Assembly: GCA_963204725.1 (NCBI GenBank)
Contig: CAUJHH010000072.1
Coordinates: 1 to 64,000, forward strand
Length of the DNA stretch: 64,000 bases
Reading direction: 5' to 3'
Source of the DNA: Planctomycetota bacterium
GTDB lineage: Bacteria; Planctomycetota; Phycisphaerae; Phycisphaerales; UBA1924
Under the pieces are notes generated by a model. That model was not told the DNA's origin. It searched no databases and saw nothing but the letters and a program-made list of their open reading frames with translations. Below, piece by piece: positions 17,111 through 25,426 of this stretch (position 1 is the stretch's first letter; every line of letters starts with the position of its first letter). Made by a program: the position numbers and the translations under genes.

Positions 17111-17956
17111 TCAGGGCGTGGAGGCTGGATTCTGGGCCGCGCGCTCGCGGTTGGCGTGGCGGCAACGCCTGACGCCCAGCCAGACGAGGATCTCGAAGTG
17201 GAGGAGGCCGGCGAAGAGGCCGAGAAGACCGAGGAGGACCGTCACGAACGAGCCGGTGTTCGTGCCGATCACTGAGGCGACCACCCAGGGCACCCAGACG
17301 AGTATCGCGCCGGTTGTCCATCCGATGCAAGCGTGGCCGCAGACCGTGACGGCGACGGCGTGCGAGATCCGACGCTTGTGTACCCGTCCGTACGCGCGGA
17401 TGCCCGTTCGCTCGATCGCGGTCAGGATGGCGAGAATGATCGCCACCGTCAGCGTGGCGAGGGTGGCGATGACAATCGTGAATCCGATCTGCCTGAGGGA
17501 CGGAACAGCTGTGCTGCCGCCGCCCAAAGCGAGCCTCAGCAAGAGGTACGAGCTGATTGGGATCGCGACCAACGCGAACGCCGCATGCAAGATCAGGAGC
17601 GCCTCGAGCGAGCCCGAGGTGCGGGCATCGATCCGGACGCTGCGGTAGACCGCGCTCGGTCGGAGGAGCATTGCGCGATAGGTCGCGGCGAAACTCTGCG
17701 GCGTCGGCTTCTGCTGCCACGGGCTGCCCGGCCGCGACACCTGCGGCAGAGACTCTCCTATCGGCTTGCCGCACTCGGGGCAGGGGCCTGCCGGATCGAG
17801 CCCCTCGAGGACGTAGCCGCATCCTTCGCACAGCAGCGTGAACTCGTCGTGCGGATCGTGGCGCGTCGGCTCGATCGGGCTCTCGCGCGGTGCTTGGTTC
17901 GCAGGCATCTCCCCGCTCAGTTCTTGAATCGGCAGCGCGTCAGTTCGTCGGCGCAT
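17111..17956 (-). CDS. Membrane protein with zinc-ribbon N-terminus
   Basis: A 281-residue protein (265 if the internal ATG at 17908 is used). Residues about 42-65 hold LLCEGCGYVLEGLDPAGPCPECG, the same ribbon pattern as the protein at 3648-4193. Four to five transmembrane helices follow (for example ALVAIPISSYLLLRLAL, IVIATLATLTVAIILAIL, FVTVLLGLLGLFAGLLHF), so it resembles Yip1-type membrane proteins. Role unknown. The ATG at 17956 overlaps the upstream lipoprotein gene by 17 bases, suggesting coupling. It ends next to the tandem repeat. Confidence 0.72.
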   Translation of the reverse strand: MRRRTDALPIQELSGEMPANQAPRESPIEPTRHDPHDEFTLLCEGCGYVLEGLDPAGPCPECGKPIGESLPQVSRPGSPWQQKPTPQSFAATYRAMLLRPSAVYRSVRIDARTSGSLEALLILHAAFALVAIPISSYLLLRLALGGGSTAVPSLRQIGFTIVIATLATLTVAIILAILTAIERTGIRAYGRVHKRRISHAVAVTVCGHACIGWTTGAILVWVPWVVASVIGTNTGSFVTVLLGLLGLFAGLLHFEILVWLGVRRCRHANRERAAQNPASTP

Positions 17957-18833
17957 CGACGTCGATGATGTCCTTGACGCGATAGGTCTTCAGCACGGTG
18001 TCGATGTTGAATGCCGCGGGCCGGATGCGGTTGCGCCGGTTCTCGGGGCCTTGCAGGCGGACTCCGAGCCCGAAGTCGGAGCCCTCAAAGGTGACGTCGT
18101 ATTGCGTGGCGATCCGGGCCTTGGAGTCGGGCTCGCCGTCGATGGGGATGCGCTCCGGGCGGGTGATCTGGCTCTTGAGCGTGGTGCGTCCGTTGGCGTC
18201 GGTGATCTCGACGGCGTTGGGCTCATAGGTCTCGGGATCGACCCAGAGCAACTGGTTGCCGAAGCGGGCCCGCGTCAGGATTCCGAGGGACTTGCCATCG
18301 GTCGACCATCGCGTCGCGCCGTATCCCATCGGATCGACGGGGACAATGCCCAGCAGCGCGATGAGATCGAGCGGGTGGACGGGGATATCGAAATCGGCGA
18401 GGGCCTCGGGGGTCGCCTTGTCGTGTGTGCCGACGATCGCGGCACCGGCTTTGACGTCGATCCACCAGTAGCGGTCCGAATCGCAGCCGAGGTAGGCGTA
18501 GGTCTCGGAGAGCTTGTCGATGCGGAGCGCGACGCGGTCGGGAGCGATTGCCTGGAGGTGGCCGTCGAGCAGGTCCTCGGTCATCTTGCCTGAGTCTTGG
18601 TCGCGATAGCGGACGCGGAGGGCGACGGGTGACCAGAGGTGGTCGTAGCTCGCGACGAGCGTGTTGTACTGTGCCGCGGCGATGGCGTAGGTTGGGGCCG
18701 CGCCGCGTTTGACGGGCTTGTCGCCACGCGTGCCGGGCCCGGACTTGCAGCCGCTCAATGGCAGCGCGAGCGAGAGGGTGAGCGCGAGCGTGCAAGCGAG
18801 GGCGCGGGCGAGTGGATGGACTTTCGCGTGCAT
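17940..18833 (-). CDS. Exported lipoprotein of unknown function
   Basis: A 297-residue lipoprotein: signal peptide with LACTLALTLSLALPLSGC (acyl cysteine at about residue 28). A soluble domain follows, rich in beta strands ('VALRVRYRDQDSGKMTEDLLDGHLQAI', 'WWIDVKAGAAIVGTHD', 'LLWVDPETYEPNAVEITD'), a pattern reminiscent of LolA/LolB-like or outer-membrane lipoprotein-sorting folds; I did not establish homology. It has GGAG about ten bases before the ATG. It is followed by the overlapping ribbon membrane protein and preceded by an unknown 180-residue protein, and these may form an operon with the genes up to 19766. Confidence 0.75.
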   Translation of the reverse strand: MHAKVHPLARALACTLALTLSLALPLSGCKSGPGTRGDKPVKRGAAPTYAIAAAQYNTLVASYDHLWSPVALRVRYRDQDSGKMTEDLLDGHLQAIAPDRVALRIDKLSETYAYLGCDSDRYWWIDVKAGAAIVGTHDKATPEALADFDIPVHPLDLIALLGIVPVDPMGYGATRWSTDGKSLGILTRARFGNQLLWVDPETYEPNAVEITDANGRTTLKSQITRPERIPIDGEPDSKARIATQYDVTFEGSDFGLGVRLQGPENRRNRIRPAAFNIDTVLKTYRVKDIIDVDAPTN

Positions 18834-18865
18834 GGGTGCTTGCTCCGCGTGCGGAATGCGACGGC

Positions 18866-19408
18866 TCACGTGGCGACGGGCTCGTCGGTGGCCAGGATCG
18901 CGGAGAGTTGCTCGGTGGCGTCGGCGATCATGGTCTCGTCCATGCCGGGGTCGACGACCTCGACGACCTGCCCCGGCGTGTCGCCGACGGGCTTGAGGCG
19001 GACGGTGAGCGTGCCTCGCTTGGGTGAGCCCTCGACACGGAGGAGGCGCTTGCGGACGAGGATGAGGGCGAGGAGATAGCGGAAGGCGAGGCGCTTGGTT
19101 TCGGAGGCCTCGGCGAGTTGCATGAAGAGGTCGATGAGCTCGTCGTCGCCGATGAGTGCACGCTTCCGGGTGTTCGGGGGCGAGAGCGTGGCACGCCAAT
19201 GTCCAACCAAGGGTCCGGCGGGGCGTGCGCCGGAGATCCATGCGTCGCCGGAGTAATCGGAGCGGCGCATGAGTTCGGCGCCGGGACGATCGGGATCGGG
19301 CTCGATCCAGAGCGCGGCGATGTAGGACTCACCGACCTCGATGGGGTTGCCGGTGCCGGCGCACACGCCGCTGGCGCGCGAGATCTCGTAGCCGGGCGTC
19401 ATGCTCAT
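18866..19408 (-). CDS. Conserved-looking hypothetical protein
   Basis: A 180-residue soluble protein I do not recognise. It opens with 'GYEISRASGVCAGTGNPIEVGESYIAALW', a short Cys-containing beta segment, and has a helical middle ('DELIDLFMQLAEASETKRLAFRYLLALILVRKRLLRV'). No signal peptide or membrane segment is visible. It is 32 bases upstream of the lipoprotein gene and 46 bases downstream of another small unknown, all in the same direction, so a planctomycete-specific gene set is likely. Confidence 0.65.
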   Translation of the reverse strand: MSMTPGYEISRASGVCAGTGNPIEVGESYIAALWIEPDPDRPGAELMRRSDYSGDAWISGARPAGPLVGHWRATLSPPNTRKRALIGDDELIDLFMQLAEASETKRLAFRYLLALILVRKRLLRVEGSPKRGTLTVRLKPVGDTPGQVVEVVDPGMDETMIADATEQLSAILATDEPVAT

Positions 19409-19454
19409 GAGGGCAGTCTAGCCGTCGGGCGTGTGCGGGGTGGCGTGGCGGCGA

Positions 19455-19766
19455 TCAGCGGCAGGATGCGCGGAACATGCGTTGGGATGTGCCTCCAGGC
19501 GCGACACGGAAGGACATTGTCTTGGCGCACTTGGGGCATCGGGCGACGTAGGCGCTGCCTCCGGCGTCGCGATAGACGCGAACGTACTGGTTGGCGCAAT
19601 CGAAGTAGACGCCGATGGCGGGGCGTGACGTGGCAGGAGCGGGATCGGGAAGCGTCGCGCCTTCGGGGATGAACGTGTCGCCGTCCGAGGTCAGAGCGGG
19701 AGCGACCTGCGGCAGCGAGAAGGGATGTGCCTGGGGCTTGAATGTGGGGTGTGTGGCGTCGGACAT
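19455..19766 (-). CDS. Small zinc-ribbon-like hypothetical protein
   Basis: A 103-residue protein. The N-terminal half is Pro/Thr-rich; the C-terminal half has FDCANQYVRVYRDAGGSAY and ARCPKCAKTMSFRVAPGGT, giving a possible Cys4-type ribbon (Cys near residue 57, a CxxC near 77-80 and a last cysteine near the end). No function is assigned. It is the first gene of the minus-strand set running down to 17111. The lpxI gene diverges from it. Confidence 0.6.
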   Translation of the reverse strand: MSDATHPTFKPQAHPFSLPQVAPALTSDGDTFIPEGATLPDPAPATSRPAIGVYFDCANQYVRVYRDAGGSAYVARCPKCAKTMSFRVAPGGTSQRMFRASCR

Positions 19767-19922
19767 CCGACATTCTGTATCGGCCGGAATCGGGTCCGGA
19801 GATTCGTGGGGTATAGTCCTTCCAGAGTCCGAACTTGATCGTCGCCGGTGGGAACACTAGATTGAATGGCGTGAATCGGGCGATGGCGTCGTCCGGCGCG
19901 CTTCCGGCCAGGGCCGGGTGAG

Positions 19923-20822
19923 ATGTCAATCCAACTGATGTTGAGTCCGCTGACCATCCTTCCAGATCCACCTGCGCCGCCGACGGCGATCGGTCTGATC
20001 GCGGGCGGTGGGCAGTTGCCGGTGATCATCGCGCGGTCGTTGCGTGAGAAGGGTCACGCCGTCCACGGGCTCGGTCTGTGGAAGCAGTACGAGGCTGGGC
20101 TTCCCGAGATCTGCACATCGTTCCGCGATGTCGGGCTCTTGCGGGTCGGATCGTGGGCGCGGATCCTGGCCAAGCTGGGTGTCAAGCACGCGATCATGGT
20201 CGGTCGGGTCGACAAGGCCAAGTTGATGCACGATCCGCTCCGGATGGTGAAGAATATCCCGGATGTGCGGACACTTGTCGCCTGGTATCGGCACCTGCGT
20301 CACGACAGGCGGTCGCATGCTGTGCTCGGCGCGATCGCGGAGGAGCTCGATCGGTGCGGCGTCCAATTGCTCGATTCGACGTACCCGATTCCGTCGGAGC
20401 TGGCGACAGAGGGCGTGATGACGCGGACCCGTCCGACGGCGATGCAGGAGCAGGACATCGACTTTGTGTGGCCGATGCTGCGTGAGCTGCTGAGGCTGGA
20501 CATCGGCCAGGCGGTCTCTGTGCGGGAGCGGGATGTGATCGCGGTGGAGGCGGTCGAGGGCACGGACCGGATGATCGAGCGGACGGGGCAGTTGTGCCGC
20601 GCGAAGGGATGGACGATCTGCAAGGGCGCTCGTTCCGGGCACGACCGCAGGTCGGACGTGCCGACGATCGGGCCTCAGACGATCGAGAACCTGCACGCGG
20701 CGGGGGCGGGCTGCCTTGCGCTCGCGGCGGGGGATGTGATCATGATCAACAAGGCCGAGGTGATCGACCTCGCGGATGCCCGAGGGATTTCCATCGTGGG
20801 CGTGCCGGTGGCCAAGGCCTGA
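19923..20822 (+). CDS. lpxI: UDP-2,3-diacylglucosamine pyrophosphatase LpxI
   Basis: Hydrolyses UDP-2,3-diacylglucosamine to lipid X in lipid A biosynthesis, at the inner face of the inner membrane; it replaces LpxH in many bacteria. The 299-residue length fits the family. The N-terminal part (AIGLIAGGGQLPVIIARSLREKGH) and the C-terminal part ('VTRTRPTAMQEQDIDF', 'GRSGHDRRSDVPTIGPQTIENL', 'INKAEVIDLADARGISIVGV') follow the DUF1009/LpxI pattern. The last region carries the conserved aspartate/histidine cluster (HDRRSDVPTIG). No other lpx genes are adjacent. Its presence supports a lipid A-containing outer membrane. Confidence 0.9.
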   Translation: MSIQLMLSPLTILPDPPAPPTAIGLIAGGGQLPVIIARSLREKGHAVHGLGLWKQYEAGLPEICTSFRDVGLLRVGSWARILAKLGVKHAIMVGRVDKAKLMHDPLRMVKNIPDVRTLVAWYRHLRHDRRSHAVLGAIAEELDRCGVQLLDSTYPIPSELATEGVMTRTRPTAMQEQDIDFVWPMLRELLRLDIGQAVSVRERDVIAVEAVEGTDRMIERTGQLCRAKGWTICKGARSGHDRRSDVPTIGPQTIENLHAAGAGCLALAAGDVIMINKAEVIDLADARGISIVGVPVAKA

Positions 20823-20906
20823 GCCGGACCGGCGTTTGGCTCATGCGAGTGTGTGTGAAGGTACGATAAACCCGCGTTGCGATCGATCGCATCAGAGCGG
20901 AGTCGC

Positions 20907-21695
20907 GTGCCACCACTTCCGGAACACGAGCGTTACCTGTCACTCCCTGCCGGACGTCGGCTGCGCACGCTGACAGCGGCTTCTGGCGGGACCGGCGTCG
21001 TGGCGGTCGGTGCGATGGCGCTGACGCGATCGAGTATCCAGCTTGAGCATGTGGTGGAGGAGGAGGGCGTGCTCGAACTCTTCCACCCGTGGGGATGGTT
21101 GATGGTCGGCGCGCTCGCAGCGGTGGGGTGCGCGGGTTGGGGAGCAAGGGGCGGGACGCGCAGGGATGTCTGGTTCTGCTTCTGGATGGTGATGCTCTCG
21201 ACACTCGCCGGGTTCCGGGAACTCGACATGCACGTGGTGCTGAATCCTGACAACATCCACTATCTCGGGCTCGCGCCGGAAGACGCGGTCCACTTTCGCT
21301 CCGATTGGTGGACGAACCCGGAGACGAGTCTGCCCTTGCGGATCGCATGGGGACTTGTGGGGCTGATCGCGGCGACAGGATTCCTTTCGGCACTGGTGCT
21401 GGCGCGTGTGCGTTGGAAGCGGCTTGTGCTGAGGCTGGACGCGTTCGCGTGGACATTCGGCATCGGGTGCGGGTTCCTCGCGCTCGGGTATGTGGTCGAC
21501 GACATCATCCTCCGTCAATACGCGGAGACGCCCGCGTGGGGACACGATGTCGAAGAGGGCGCGGAGACGCTCGGGATCGCCATTATGGTCGTGTCGATGG
21601 CGCTGTTGTTGCGCGAGGGGCATCATTCGCGCGCGATCAGGCGCCTGAAGCCGACAGGCGCGAGCGGAGCCCCCGGCATCAGTGCAGGGGCTTGA
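20907..21695 (+). CDS. Multi-pass membrane protein, function unknown
   Basis: A 262-residue protein with about six transmembrane helices ('AASGGTGVVAVGAMAL', 'GWLMVGALAAVGCAGWGA', 'FWMVMLSTLAGF', 'IAWGLVGLIAATGFLSALVL', 'FGIGCGFLALGYVVDDIIL', 'ETLGIAIMVVSMALLL'). The loop 'HYLGLAPEDAVHFRSDWWTNPETSLPLRI' is distinctive. The start is taken as GTG at 20907 because GGAG lies five bases before it; a TTG ten codons upstream also fits the frame. Its 3' end overlaps the convergent exported-protein gene by 17 bases. Confidence 0.68.
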   Translation: MPPLPEHERYLSLPAGRRLRTLTAASGGTGVVAVGAMALTRSSIQLEHVVEEEGVLELFHPWGWLMVGALAAVGCAGWGARGGTRRDVWFCFWMVMLSTLAGFRELDMHVVLNPDNIHYLGLAPEDAVHFRSDWWTNPETSLPLRIAWGLVGLIAATGFLSALVLARVRWKRLVLRLDAFAWTFGIGCGFLALGYVVDDIILRQYAETPAWGHDVEEGAETLGIAIMVVSMALLLREGHHSRAIRRLKPTGASGAPGISAGA

Positions 21696-22788
21696 CGTTT
21701 CGACTGGTCTCGGCGATGTACATGAGAGGGAGCAGGTAGTTCCGGCCCTGGTGCTGGAACGCGCGCCCGCTGATATCGAAGATCGCGCCGTCGCCCGCTC
21801 GCGCTGCGGCGCGCTCGATCCCCTCTGTGGCAGCGCAGGGGAGCAGGATCATCGGGGCGTCGGACGAGCCGGAGGCGCCCGAGTCGAAGGCGATCGCCGC
21901 CTCGCCGCGTCCGGTGCGAATGAGGCGGGCCTTGCGGCGAGGAATCAGCGTGTCGTCTGCGACGGGCGGGGCGGAGTCGCTGCTCACATCGGATCGGTTG
22001 GCCGAGCTCGCGCCCCTGGGCGCGGTACGGAGCGACTCAAGGTCTCCGATCAGTTCCGAGATCTCGGGATCTGCGTCTGGCGGGTGATCGGTTGGCGCCG
22101 CATCCGCCGGCGAGGTCGTGGGCACTCGAGCGGGGCTGAGATCTTCCGTGAGGGAGAACGCGGTGGGGAGCAGGTAGTTCCGACCCTGGTAGACGGTCAC
22201 CTGACCGGAGAGGATGAAAGCGCCGATCACAACGACACGGCTCGAGCCCGCTGGGACGCGTTCGCCCGAGGCGCCGGCAGCGGACTCCATACGCCGGAGG
22301 GTCTCGCAGGGGAGGATCGCGACGGGCCGCTCTCTCGAGACGTCCGCGTTGGGAGCGAACGAGAAGATATAGGCGCCCCAATCGGTGACCATGAGCACGC
22401 CGCGCTTTCGGACGACGAACGCTCCTTCGGCCATGAGTGGGGGGCGAGGACCGTTTGGATCGATCGATGGAAGGCCGGCATCGACGGCTGCTTCGACGCT
22501 CGCCTCTGGCGAGGTGGGGGATGTTCTGACCTGCGAAGTGGGATAGAGGATCCGCGAGTGACCACGCTCGAGGAGTGAGTCGCGGGCGCTTTCGACGGAG
22601 TCATCGTTGAGCGCGGCATCGTCGGCCGGATCGCTGGTCGGCTTGGTCACGATCGGGGGTACGCCCGGCGATGAGGGAGGGGGCGTGGTGGGCTGCGCCT
22701 GGGCGTGCGCGAGCGGAAGCCCCGCCAAGAGCAGGATGCGAGCAAAGAAGGTGAGCGGGCGCGAGATCGATGTGGGGGTGGCATCCAT
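21679..22788 (-). CDS. Exported protein with duplicated ~90-residue module
   Basis: A 369-residue protein with an N-terminal signal peptide (ARILLLAGLPLAHAQAQ, cut near residue 32). Two similar modules follow. Each has a segment like RKRGVLMVTDWGAYIFSF / RKARLIRTGRGEAAIAF, then 'ILPCETLRRMES' / 'LLPCAATEGIERA', and ends YQGRNYLLPTAF / HQGRNYLLPLMY. The modules are separated by a Pro/Asp/Ala-rich linker. The repeated domain is probably periplasmic and beta-rich; I do not recognise it. The gene is transcribed away from the tRNA-Cys gene. Confidence 0.7.
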   Translation of the reverse strand: MDATPTSISRPLTFFARILLLAGLPLAHAQAQPTTPPPSSPGVPPIVTKPTSDPADDAALNDDSVESARDSLLERGHSRILYPTSQVRTSPTSPEASVEAAVDAGLPSIDPNGPRPPLMAEGAFVVRKRGVLMVTDWGAYIFSFAPNADVSRERPVAILPCETLRRMESAAGASGERVPAGSSRVVVIGAFILSGQVTVYQGRNYLLPTAFSLTEDLSPARVPTTSPADAAPTDHPPDADPEISELIGDLESLRTAPRGASSANRSDVSSDSAPPVADDTLIPRRKARLIRTGRGEAAIAFDSGASGSSDAPMILLPCAATEGIERAAARAGDGAIFDISGRAFQHQGRNYLLPLMYIAETSRNVKPLH

Positions 22789-22924
22789 GCGAACTCATCC
22801 TATCGGAACGGCGCGGGTGCCCGCGTGACAAGGGTTCGGGGAGGGTGGGCCCGCTCGAGCGTTTCTGGCGGGATCGAGCGAGGGATCGGGTGCTATTATC
22901 CGCCCGAATCGTGACCTTGCGCAC

Positions 22925-23007
22925 GGCCGCGTGCCAGAGTGGACAAATGGAGCGGATTGCAAATCCGTTGGCGAAAGCCTTCGTCGGTTCGAATCCGACC
23001 GCGGCCT
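22925..23007 (+). tRNA. trnC: tRNA-Cys (GCA) with extended variable region
   Basis: The acceptor stem pairs 22925-22931 (ggccgcg) with 23000-23006, and 23007 is U, the usual discriminator for Cys. The anticodon arm spans 22952-22968 with anticodon GCA at 22959-22961, and is nearly identical to the E. coli tRNA-Cys arm. The T arm pairs 22983-22987 with 22995-22999 around a TTCGAAT loop. The variable region at 22969-22982 is about 14 bases and can form ggc-gaaa-gcc. No CCA is encoded. Confidence 0.9.
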
Positions 23008-23092
23008 TTGGAGCGGGGGAGAGCCCCGTGTTGATCGAGTGTGGCATCCCGTCGCTCTGACGCGGACCACGTCAGGCTTCGACCGGACGCCA

Positions 23093-24172
23093 ATGGCCGA
23101 CGCTTCCCAAGATCTCAGTTCGATGCCCGAGCCGCGGACGCCCGAGGAGGTCCGCGAGGCGGCGGCACAGTTTTCGCGTGACGCGACGGCGGTGCGTGAG
23201 CAGATCGGGCGTGTGATCGTGGGGCAGGGTGAGGTCGTGGAGCAGGTGCTGATCTGCCTCTTCGCGGCGGGGCACGCGCTGCTGGAAGGCGTGCCGGGGA
23301 TCGGCAAGACGCTGCTGGTTCGGACGCTGGCGCAGTCGCTCTCCATGAAGCAGGGGCGCGTGCAGTTCACGCCGGACCTGATGCCGGCGGACATCACCGG
23401 CACGACGATCGTGGCCGAGGACGATCAAGGCGATGGTCGCGTGCGGCGTGAGTTCCGCTTCCAGCCCGGGCCGGTGTTCACGCAGATGCTCCTTGCCGAC
23501 GAGATCAATCGGGCGACACCCAAGACCCAGTCCGCGCTTCTGGAAGCGATGCAGGAGCGATCGGTGACGGTGGGGGGCGTGAGCCATCCGCTGCCGGAGC
23601 CATTTTTCGTCATGGCGACGCAGAACCCGCTGGAGCAGGAGGGGACGTACCCGCTTCCCGAGGCGCAGCTCGATCGGTTCTTCTTCAAGATCCAGGTCGG
23701 GTACTCGACTCGAGAGGAACTGGCAGAGATCCTGGAACGAACGGCGACGGGTGCGAGGGTTCATGCCGAGCCGGTGCTCGACACCGACCGGCTGCTCGCG
23801 CACCAGCGGCTGGTCCGGCGGGTGCCGATCGCGCCGAGCGTGCGTGACTACGCGGTGCGACTGGTGCTCGCCACGCACCCGAAGGGAAAGGCGTCGGGCC
23901 CGAGCGGCGGGCAGTACGCGACGCCGATGGTGAACCAGTTCGTGCGTCTCGGTGCGTCGCCACGCGCGGCGCAGTCGCTCGAACTCGGGGCAAAGGTTGT
24001 CGCGCTCCGTGAGGGCCGGGCCACGGTCTCGATCAGCGACATCCAGCGGGTCGCGCTGCCGGCTCTGCGTCACCGTCTCATCATGAACTTCGAGGCCGAG
24101 GCGGAGGGTGTGAGCGCGGACGCCGTCGTTGAGAACGCGGTCTCCACGCTGCCCGGCATGATGGACGGCTGA
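23093..24172 (+). CDS. MoxR-family AAA+ ATPase
   Basis: A 359-residue MoxR ATPase. Walker A is in LLEGVPGIGKTLLVRTLAQS (about residues 63-82), Walker B in 'MLLADEINRATPKTQSALLEAMQE' (about 132-155), sensor 1 in 'FFVMATQNPLEQEGTYPLPEAQLDRF', and the helical lid follows. MoxR proteins act as chaperones that activate metalloenzymes or partner proteins with von Willebrand or DUF58 domains. None is adjacent here, since the next gene is convergent, so the client is unknown. Start at the ATG of MADASQDLSSM; a second ATG ten codons later (PEPRTPEEVRE) is possible. Confidence 0.9.
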   Translation: MADASQDLSSMPEPRTPEEVREAAAQFSRDATAVREQIGRVIVGQGEVVEQVLICLFAAGHALLEGVPGIGKTLLVRTLAQSLSMKQGRVQFTPDLMPADITGTTIVAEDDQGDGRVRREFRFQPGPVFTQMLLADEINRATPKTQSALLEAMQERSVTVGGVSHPLPEPFFVMATQNPLEQEGTYPLPEAQLDRFFFKIQVGYSTREELAEILERTATGARVHAEPVLDTDRLLAHQRLVRRVPIAPSVRDYAVRLVLATHPKGKASGPSGGQYATPMVNQFVRLGASPRAAQSLELGAKVVALREGRATVSISDIQRVALPALRHRLIMNFEAEAEGVSADAVVENAVSTLPGMMDG

Positions 24173-24187
24173 TCGGTTCGCGCCCGA

Positions 24188-24982
24188 TCACATCAGCGAA
24201 CGCCCGCCATCGACCCGGATGACCTGGCCTGTGACGTATCGCGCCTCGAGCGCGAGCCAGCGAACGGCCTCGGCCGCATCTTCGGGGGTGCCGGCGCGTG
24301 CAAGCGGGACGCGAGCGAGATACGCCGCCTGCGCCGCCGCGTCGGACTCGTACCCTTCATCGGGCCACGCGACGACGCCGGGTGCGACGGCATTGACGCG
24401 CACGCGCGGGGCCAGGTCCCGGGCGAGTGTGCGAACCATCTCGTGGAGGGCGGCCTTTGACATCGCGTAGGCGGCAAACTCGCGCCGCGGGAGCCCGAGC
24501 GCGTGGATATCGAGCATCGCGACGATCGAGCCGCCGCCATCGAGCTTCGACGCAGAAAGCGACGGAGCGAGGGCTGCGCTCAGAAGGGCAGGCGCGCCGG
24601 CGTTGACAGCGTGAAAGCGGGCGATGTCCGATGCGCTGAGCGATGCCAGGGGAGTCGGTGCGTAGATCGAGGCGTTGTGAACGAGGACATCCAGGATTGG
24701 CAACGCGTTTGCAAGCTCGCAACTGGCTCGTTCCACGGCGCCGAGGTCCGAGAGATCGAGCGGCCAGAGCGCGGCCCAGCGCCCGAGCGCGTTGATTTCT
24801 GCGAGCGTTGCGGCTGCTTCGGATGCGCTGCCGTTGAAGTGGACAATCACGTCGCAGCCGGCGCGTGCCAGTTCCAGTGCGATCGCGCGACCGACCCGTC
24901 TGGCGGCACCCGTGACGAGCGCGAGCGGCGCAGCGGTCGTGCGACGCGCAGCCAGCTCACGGGAGAAGCTGCTGGTGGTCAC
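24188..24982 (-). CDS. Short-chain dehydrogenase/reductase, pteridine-reductase-like
   Basis: A 264-residue classical SDR. It has a cofactor motif in ALVTGAARRVGRAIALELARAG (the TGxxxRxG form typical of NADPH-dependent pteridine reductase and FolM-like proteins), LVHNASIY in place of NNAG, and the YAMSKAAL tyrosine-lysine pair. It ends 'TGQVIRVDGGRSLM'. The normal catalytic serine position is in 'GSIVAMLDIHALG', where Ser is replaced by Asp, as in pteridine reductases. Substrate unproven. The GTG start overlaps the stop of the upstream membrane-protein gene by four bases (GTGA). Confidence 0.83.
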   Translation of the reverse strand: MTTSSFSRELAARRTTAAPLALVTGAARRVGRAIALELARAGCDVIVHFNGSASEAAATLAEINALGRWAALWPLDLSDLGAVERASCELANALPILDVLVHNASIYAPTPLASLSASDIARFHAVNAGAPALLSAALAPSLSASKLDGGGSIVAMLDIHALGLPRREFAAYAMSKAALHEMVRTLARDLAPRVRVNAVAPGVVAWPDEGYESDAAAQAAYLARVPLARAGTPEDAAEAVRWLALEARYVTGQVIRVDGGRSLM

Positions 24983-25359
24983 GATTTGTCTCGCGGGTCG
25001 GTGCCTGAGACATCGGGGTCGCTCGGTCCGCCCGATTCTGCGCTCGGGCCTTCCGCGGGCGGATCGGAGTCAAAGGGACGGGGCTTGCGAGGGCGAGGGC
25101 GATTGGATTTCTCAAGTTCCCACGCGGTTGGTGTGCGTGCGCGTGCGCCCGCTTCCTTCCAGGGATCGACGATCGGGCCGGGGTGGCGTCGCTTCTTTCT
25201 CGGGCCGTGCGTGCGTCGATTCGCCATCGTGAGCCCGAGGGCGATCACGATGAGCGCCAACCCGATTCCGACGAGGATGATGAGCAGCCCGAAGCCGTCC
25301 CTGATCTGCGAGACGGGCTCCGTCGTGTGCTGGGCGAGGGTGGGCAAGACGCCGGGCAT
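24979..25359 (-). CDS. Single-pass membrane protein with basic/proline-rich tail
   Basis: A 126-residue protein with one transmembrane helix (GLLIILVGIGLALIVIALGLTM, about residues 24-45) and a hydrophilic, Arg/Lys- then Pro/Asp-rich C-terminal tail. Function unknown. It is translationally coupled to the SDR gene by a 4-base overlap. The pairing of a small membrane protein with an SDR has no obvious meaning from sequence alone. Confidence 0.62.
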   Translation of the reverse strand: MPGVLPTLAQHTTEPVSQIRDGFGLLIILVGIGLALIVIALGLTMANRRTHGPRKKRRHPGPIVDPWKEAGARARTPTAWELEKSNRPRPRKPRPFDSDPPAEGPSAESGGPSDPDVSGTDPRDKS

Positions 25360-25426
25360 GGCATCACTATAACCGGCGCATGGTCGCAGCGGGCTTGGAT
25401 CGTCCGATCATCGGCGGCGCGACGGG

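Noticed and set aside
22925-23007. tRNA-Ser or tRNA-Sec because of the long variable region
   Set aside because: The anticodon is GCA, the anticodon arm matches Cys tRNAs and the discriminator is U, all pointing to Cys.
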